DNA of 47,599 nucleotides from Spirochaetota bacterium (GTDB lineage: Bacteria > Spirochaetota > UBA4802 > JAFGDQ01): positions 83,918-131,516 of the forward strand of contig JAFGDQ010000037.1 in NCBI GenBank assembly GCA_016932015.1, in the 5' to 3' direction. Positions 43,081 through 47,599 of this stretch are shown here, piece by piece. Both the position numbers and the translations under genes were made by a program. The notes under the pieces were generated by a model. The model was not told the DNA's origin, ran no database searches, and saw nothing but the letters and a program-made list of their open reading frames with translations. Numbering within the stretch: position 1 is the first letter of the stretch; each line of letters begins with the position of its first letter.

Positions 43081-44436
43081 ATGGATAAGAAATGGGAACA
43101 AATGACTGCAGATGAAAGGCAGGAGGCCATGTTCGCGAGATGGGCATCTCCGAAAGACGGCCAGGGGAATGATATTAAATTTAACAGCCCGGAAGCTGAA
43201 AAGCTGTTCAAGGAAAGATGCGCCAGAGTAAAAGACGCGATTCAATTAAAAAAGACTCCTGACAGGGTGCCTGTATGGATTACACCGAGTATGTGGCCTA
43301 TCAATTACGCGGGCTACAAAGTCAGGGAGGCAATTACCGATTATCCCAAAGTTGCCGAGGCATGGAAAAAATTCGTGCTGGATTTTGATCCGGATATGCA
43401 TATGGGGTGTGTGGGCCCGGGATCCGCACCGTTCTATGAAAAAATGGATTACAAACTGTTCGCGTGGGCCGGACAAGGAGTGGGAGACGATTCCAGTTAT
43501 CAGGCTATTGAAGGCGAATATATGAAGGAAGATGAGTATGATGACCTCATCGACGACCCGACCGACTTTTTTATTCACAAATATCTGCCTCGCGTTTTCG
43601 GAGTTCTTAATCCAGCATTCAGCATGATGCCTACGTTTACAAGCATTCTGGAAATATACGGAGTTCCGCTTAACTTTATTCCTTTCGCGCTTCCGCCGGT
43701 ACAGCAGGCCTTCCAGGCTATGGCAGAAGCAGGAGCAGAGGCAATGAAATGGGCAGGCGTAGCATTCGGCTTCGGCGATGAAATGGCAGCAGCAGGATAT
43801 CCTGCTATGTTAGCCGGTTTCTCAAAAGTACCTTTTGATGCGTTAGGCGATACTCTCAGAGGAATGAAGGGAGTATTGATGGACATGTACCGCAGGCCGG
43901 AAAAAGTTCTTAAAGCTGTTGAAAGGCTGACTCCAATTATGATCAAAATGGGAGTCAACACAGCCAAAGCAACCGGCTTTCCGCTTATTTTCATACCTCT
44001 TCACAAAGGTGCTGACAGTTTCATGTCAGAAGAACAGTTTAAAAAGTTCTACTGGCCGGGATTCAAAGCGCTTATTGAAGGCCTGGTAGACGGCGGATGC
44101 ATTCCAATGCCGTGGGTTGAAGGCTCATGGGGGTCACGTCTCAAGATTATGAAAGACATTCCAAAAGGCAAAACCCTGTGGATGTTTGACCAGCAGGACA
44201 TGAAAAAAGCCAAGGACATTATGGGAAGCGTTGCATGTATAGGCGGCAATATGCAGTCATCAACAATCGGTCTTGGAACTGTTGATGAAGTTAAGGAACA
44301 GACTAAAAAACTGATTGACGCATGCGCCAAAGGCGGCGGATACATTATGTGCAACGGCGCGTTCTTTGACCATGCAAAACCGGAAAATCTTAAAGCAATG
44401 GTTGATGTTACCAAGGAATACGGGGTTTATAAATAG
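43081..44436 (+). CDS. uroporphyrinogen-decarboxylase-family putative corrinoid methyltransferase
   Basis: 451-aa UroD-superfamily protein. Its position 4 bases after a corrinoid protein, not near heme genes, argues for a MtaA/MtbA/CmuA-like methyltransferase role, not heme synthesis. It is about 100 residues longer than MtaA. The UroD barrel is seen in the central and C-terminal parts (about 200-451; KATGFPLIFIPLHKGADSF, MPWVEGSWGSRL, ENLKAMVDVTKEYG). The MtaA zinc motif H-x-C seems absent: H308 is followed by Lys-Gly. Other cysteines (C386, C415, C424) could contribute. It may transfer a methyl from a substrate to the corrinoid or from the corrinoid to an acceptor. A strong terminator follows. 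Confidence 0.86.
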   Translation: MDKKWEQMTADERQEAMFARWASPKDGQGNDIKFNSPEAEKLFKERCARVKDAIQLKKTPDRVPVWITPSMWPINYAGYKVREAITDYPKVAEAWKKFVLDFDPDMHMGCVGPGSAPFYEKMDYKLFAWAGQGVGDDSSYQAIEGEYMKEDEYDDLIDDPTDFFIHKYLPRVFGVLNPAFSMMPTFTSILEIYGVPLNFIPFALPPVQQAFQAMAEAGAEAMKWAGVAFGFGDEMAAAGYPAMLAGFSKVPFDALGDTLRGMKGVLMDMYRRPEKVLKAVERLTPIMIKMGVNTAKATGFPLIFIPLHKGADSFMSEEQFKKFYWPGFKALIEGLVDGGCIPMPWVEGSWGSRLKIMKDIPKGKTLWMFDQQDMKKAKDIMGSVACIGGNMQSSTIGLGTVDEVKEQTKKLIDACAKGGGYIMCNGAFFDHAKPENLKAMVDVTKEYGVYK

Positions 44437-44474
44437 GAAGTTTTATACAGAAAAAAGGGAGTTTTAAATACCAG

Positions 44475-44505
44475 CGGCGGGCATATAAATGCCCGCCGTT
44501 TTTGT
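44475..44505 (+). terminator. terminator of the AOR-corrinoid-UroD cluster
   Basis: A perfect 10-bp GC-rich stem CGGCGGGCAT / ATGCCCGCCG (44475-44484 and 44489-44498) with an ATAA loop, followed by TTTTTGTTT. It lies 38 bases after the UroD-family stop and is the strongest terminator in the window. Confidence 0.9.
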
Positions 44506-44836
44506 TTAGATTCTTTTAGATTCTTTCATACAATAACTAATCGGTTAATTTTCATTATTTTTAAGATTCTTTAAACATAAAAGATACTGATCATTAAAAA
44601 TAACCTGCCCTTCCAGCTTTGTCTCCATTTCCACACCGTTTCCTCTCCGTTTCAAAACCGTTCTTCAAACTGATCAAAACAGCCCGGAAAACCATGCCCG
44701 ATATAGATTGACTGGCTTCATGATATTATTTCACTAACATTTCCAGAAAAAAATTTATCCTATAATGAACTTATACTAAATGAGAATGAATTAAAGAGTG
44801 GATTGTACAATGGAAGAGAATACGAATAAAGAATAG

Positions 44837-44874
44837 AAAATAAAAATGGCGCGGTCTTTTAAAACCGCGCCATT
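44837..44874 (-). terminator. terminator of the porin gene
   Basis: An 11-bp perfect stem AATGGCGCGGT / ACCGCGCCATT (44845-44855 and 44864-44874); on the minus strand it is followed by TTTTTATTTT. It lies about 30 bases past the porin stop. Confidence 0.85.
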
Positions 44875-44902
44875 ATTGTTTTCTAATATAATTATAATTA
44901 GA

Positions 44903-46072
44903 TTAGATGCTTGCTTTGAAAAGAGCACCAACTGTAAGAACGTTGCCTTCTTCTTGATCAGCAGAACCTTTCATTTTGTCTTCATAGTGAACTATAGGAG
45001 TAACTGAAAAGTTTGGCTGTATGCTGTAAGCGCAAGATACATAATAAGTCATAGCTGTATCAGCTTCAACATATGTTTCGCTGTTATCAACTGATCTGTA
45101 TCCAAGACCAGCATAAAGTTTTGCAGCACCCATTGTATAACCAACAGATACCCAGCCAGCTAATGTAGTTGTATCTTCATAGCTGCCGTTAACTATAGCA
45201 GCTCCGCCGCCCTGAACGCCCATATCAGCAGTGTTAACGCCATAATGAACATGGCCGTTAATTTCTATTGGATCCATTTTAACTCCGAAATCACCGGCAA
45301 CTGCCCATGCTGTTAAAGATTCGCCATAAGCACCTGTTGTTGCTACATAATAGTCAGTAGGATCAATATTACCATCGAGGTTTGTGTCTTCATCTGTTAC
45401 CCATGAAGCAGCGTCATCTTTAGCTGTCTGATAAAGAGCGTGAACACCGAAGTTGAAAGGAGTCATGAAACTTCCATACTGATAACCAACAGCTACCATA
45501 GGAAGAACTACATCCCAGTCAGAATCTTCATTCTTTGTATTCTTAAGAAGAGCTAAATATGCGCCTTTGTAGGAAACTTTGATCTGATCGCGTGTAGCAT
45601 CAAACAAAGTATAACCTAAAAACATATCCCAGCCGAATGCTGTTGTCTGGCATGCTATGTTGCCGAAGTCAACTTTGTCATAAGGAGCAAAGAATCTTCC
45701 TACGAGAAGGCCGAAATCATTTACATTATACATAACATAAGCTGTAAAGAGTAAAGCCTGAGACTGCTGATCTGAATCCATGCTAGGTGTTCTGACCATG
45801 AAAGAAACATCGCCCATTACATTATTTGCACTTCCTCTAACTCCCAAAGAACCCTGAGGAGTAACAGCCATGAAAACATCAGCATCCTCTTCAGCAGCTC
45901 CGGTATCATCTACTTTCCATGAAGCCTCTTCTGATTTACTTGTGTAACCTGCCCACAAAAGAATGTTTGCATATGGAGTTACACTAGCACCCTGTGCTTT
46001 GGCTTCTGGAGTATAAATCCCCATCATAGCAACGGCCAGAATCGCTACGATTATAAAAAGCTTTAATTTCAT
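44903..46072 (-). CDS. major outer-membrane porin-like protein
   Basis: 389-aa precursor with a clear signal peptide (cleavage after AKA, about residue 26) and a long strand-rich mature chain of 363 residues, the length and rhythm of a 14-16-strand porin. It ends LTVGALFKASI. A calcium-loop-like stretch (DTNLDGNIDPTD, 229-240) probably lies in an extracellular loop. A perfect-type ribosome site (AAGGAGGT) and TTGACA promoter suggest it is abundant. It does not resemble the three barrel paralogs at 6927-9232. Substrate preference unknown; it stands alone between a terminator and a promoter. Confidence 0.83.
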   Translation of the reverse strand: MKLKLFIIVAILAVAMMGIYTPEAKAQGASVTPYANILLWAGYTSKSEEASWKVDDTGAAEEDADVFMAVTPQGSLGVRGSANNVMGDVSFMVRTPSMDSDQQSQALLFTAYVMYNVNDFGLLVGRFFAPYDKVDFGNIACQTTAFGWDMFLGYTLFDATRDQIKVSYKGAYLALLKNTKNEDSDWDVVLPMVAVGYQYGSFMTPFNFGVHALYQTAKDDAASWVTDEDTNLDGNIDPTDYYVATTGAYGESLTAWAVAGDFGVKMDPIEINGHVHYGVNTADMGVQGGGAAIVNGSYEDTTTLAGWVSVGYTMGAAKLYAGLGYRSVDNSETYVEADTAMTYYVSCAYSIQPNFSVTPIVHYEDKMKGSADQEEGNVLTVGALFKASI

Positions 46073-46538
46073 ACAACTACCTCCTTAAATAATTGTTATT
46101 TATAATTTTGTACCTCATCTAATACCACGATTAAAATATTGTCAAGAAAAATGCGGTTATTTTACGGAAAAAAGTATTTCCCGTTTTATCGGATTTATCC
46201 ACAATTTTTATTGCAAATGTTGACAAACAGGTTTAAAATTATGAATAATCATAAAAATATAGCATTTTTCTGATAATTAAAATTAATTATTTAATGCTTT
46301 GTCTGTTTGAATAAAAATGAAATTATAACAATTATGAGAGTATGCGTTTAAGTATTCAGCGAAACAAATCGATGAATGGAATCAAATCAATTATTCGTCA
46401 ATAACTGGCAATTATTTACGGCAGCATATCTGCATTGTCATTATATAAAAGGGCATTTTACAGGAAAAACAGAAATATTTTTTTATCTATAAAAATATTA
46501 TAAAAAAATAATAATATAAAATACAACGGAGCATTGCA
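46073..46538. other. 466-bp non-coding gap between divergent genes
   Basis: Upstream region of both the porin (minus) and the TIGR01777 epimerase (plus). The porin promoter is at 46117-46145. The rest is AT-rich; I see no gene. The epimerase ribosome site CGGAG lies 7 bases before its TTG start. Confidence 0.5.
46117..46145 (-). promoter_or_regulatory. predicted promoter of the porin gene
   Basis: On the minus strand, a perfect -35 TTGACA (46145-46140) is 17 bases from a weak -10 TTAGAT (46122-46117), about 45 bases before the ATG. A strong AAGGAGGT ribosome site follows in the leader. The -10 match is modest. Confidence 0.5.
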
Positions 46539-47435
46539 TTGAATATTATAATCAGCGGCGGATCAGGTTTTGTAGGCTCGGCATTAAGCCATAGATTCAT
46601 TTCTTCAGAAAATCAGGTCAGTGTACTTGAAAGAAGAAGTATTACCGGGACTGGAACAAATATTATAGAATGTGACACTACCCAGCCGGGAAAATGGCAG
46701 CGGGAATTATTAAAAAATGATATAATAATAAACCTTGCGGGAGCATCAATTTTTACCCGATGGACAAAAAAATCAAAAGATGCTATTTACAACAGCAGAA
46801 TTTCAACTACAGAAAATATTGTAAATACTCTGCTTCAAAACAAAAATAAAAAGATAACGCTTATAAACGCATCCGCAGTCGGGTATTACGGCTTTCATGG
46901 TGATGAACCCATAAGTGAAAATACTGATCCAGGAACAGACTTTCTTGCGCAGGTAGCACGGGACTGGGAACTGGAAGCTCTTAAAGCACAGTCTGAAAAT
47001 ATACGTGTTATAATATGCAGATTCGGCATTGTACTTGGCAGAAAAGGCGGATCTTTAGAGCAAATGATGAAATATTTTAACAGATATTTAGGAACACGGT
47101 ATGGAAACGGTAAACAATGGTTCTCATGGATACATATAGAAGACCTTGTATCAGCAATTTACTTTCTTGCAGCAAATTCCTCATTGCGGAACGCTTTCAA
47201 CTGTACAGCACCCAATCCTGTTACAAATAAAGAGCTGACAAAAGCTTTATCTTCCGCGTTGAAAAAGCCTGTACTGCTTCCTTTTGCTCCGGCCTTTGCA
47301 ATAAAACTGATGCTGGGCGAATTCGGCGATACTTTACTGAAAGGGCAGAGAGTAATTCCGGAAAGACTGCTTGAAGCTGGATTTGAATTTAAATATCCCT
47401 TTATAGAAGACGCACTGGAAGATCTGATACGCTAA
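46539..47435 (+). CDS. TIGR01777 family epimerase / NAD-dependent SDR
   Basis: 298-aa extended short-chain dehydrogenase of the YfcH/TIGR01777 type (sugar epimerase-like, true substrate unknown). Start is TTG with CGGAG upstream. The NAD(P)-binding GGSGFVGSAL lies at 7-16; the motif YYGFHG (near 118-123) has the expected region around the catalytic Tyr, and SISTTENI-like and WSWIHIEDL blocks follow the family order. The C-terminal part (PVLLPFAPAFAIKLMLGEFG) is typical. It stands alone and is followed by an A/T-rich tail and a palindromic repeat. Confidence 0.92.
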   Translation: MNIIISGGSGFVGSALSHRFISSENQVSVLERRSITGTGTNIIECDTTQPGKWQRELLKNDIIINLAGASIFTRWTKKSKDAIYNSRISTTENIVNTLLQNKNKKITLINASAVGYYGFHGDEPISENTDPGTDFLAQVARDWELEALKAQSENIRVIICRFGIVLGRKGGSLEQMMKYFNRYLGTRYGNGKQWFSWIHIEDLVSAIYFLAANSSLRNAFNCTAPNPVTNKELTKALSSALKKPVLLPFAPAFAIKLMLGEFGDTLLKGQRVIPERLLEAGFEFKYPFIEDALEDLIR

Positions 47436-47461
47436 CTTAAAAAATTAAATATTGATCGACT

Positions 47462-47489
47462 GTAGGGGCGAATAATTATTCGCCCCTAC
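47462..47489. repeat. 28-nt perfect palindrome, dispersed-repeat type
   Basis: Two perfect 14-base arms: GTAGGGGCGAATAA and its exact reverse complement, with no loop between. It lies 26 bases after the epimerase stop. No T run follows on the plus strand, so a simple terminator role is doubtful. Similar GTAGGGGCGAAT palindromes occur widely as intergenic repeats in other bacteria, so this is probably a MITE-like or REP-like element, though this cannot be checked here. Confidence 0.6.
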
Positions 47490-47599
47490 TATAAAAAAAT
47501 CCATCTAATTTCTTGGTAGCGTTTTTTTAAAGAGACCTGCTCAGTCAAGACATCTCTTTACGACTTAATCTATAAATTTCAAGTATAATGACTTGAAAT

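Larger units (their letters stand above)
44437..44902. other. 466-bp non-coding gap with two terminators
   Basis: Between the UroD-family gene (plus) and the porin gene (minus), which converge. It holds a terminator for each (44475-44505 and 44837-44874). The 330 bases between them are AT-rich with a short TAGATTCTT direct repeat near 44507-44525; no convincing gene is visible. Confidence 0.55.

Noticed and set aside
43575..43994. 139-aa open frame on the minus strand inside the UroD-family gene
   Set aside because: Antisense to a clear coding sequence, without its own ribosome site or homologous motif.
1..47599. CRISPR arrays, IS transposases, phage genes, riboswitches
   Set aside because: No spaced direct repeats, transposase or integrase motifs, phage proteins, or recognisable FMN/cobalamin riboswitch were seen upstream of ribBA or the corrinoid gene.

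Overview
This is a low-GC chromosomal window (about mid-30s percent GC by eye) from a Gram-negative, probably anaerobic bacterium. Outer-membrane barrels with signal peptides, lipoproteins with a relaxed Leu-Met-Ser-Cys lipobox, a bactofilin with an M23 peptidase, a receiver-histidine-kinase-like ATPase fusion, cyclic-nucleotide-binding/TPR proteins and a GH57 glucanotransferase together look spirochaete-like. That placement is an inference from gene style and has not been tested. No phage, plasmid, insertion-sequence gene or CRISPR array was seen, and the genes read as a stable chromosome with small operons.

Layout. Positions 1-950: the 3' end of a YifB/ComM-like ATPase, then a Cys-rich miniprotein behind a consensus sigma-54 promoter and a perfect hairpin terminator. 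960-3776: an orphan DppD/OppD-type ATPase, a lipoprotein with a degenerate metallophosphoesterase fold, and a PAP2 phosphatase. 3959-6141: ribBA followed at once by a receiver-ATPase signalling protein. 6149-9232: a minus-strand unit of three related outer-membrane barrels plus a prepilin peptidase. 9528-13423: a zinc-ribbon miniprotein, an amidohydrolase, and two CRP-like proteins, one fused to TPRs. 13591-15974: tRNA-Arg(CCT), prfA and prmC. 16226-19170: a carotenoid-hydratase-like protein, a membrane protein and nth.

19475-27741 looks like a cell-envelope and cytoskeleton region: two very acidic proteins (one ending in a GGDEF domain without its active-site motif), a LysM-M23 peptidase, a helical protein, a bactofilin, then pdxA. 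27844-32693 holds small envelope proteins, rdgB, and a histidine kinase with a single-domain response regulator. 32738-39824 is a carbohydrate block: a GH57 glucanotransferase facing a complete binding-protein-dependent ABC sugar importer.

40283-44436 is the most distinctive part: a tungsten-type aldehyde:ferredoxin oxidoreductase, a ThiS/MoaD-like small protein ending Ser-Gly, a corrinoid protein and a UroD-family putative methyltransferase, closed by a strong terminator. It may be a corrinoid-dependent C1 pathway tied to aldehyde/carboxylate redox chemistry; the substrate cannot be read from sequence. A strongly initiated porin gene and a TIGR01777 epimerase finish the window, followed by a perfect 28-nt palindromic repeat.

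Two genes (the upstream sugar permease and the helical protein before the bactofilin) extend well beyond their first ATG with no ATG/GTG/TTG available. Both have a Shine-Dalgarno-like sequence placed before an in-frame ATA, so both may start at AUA.
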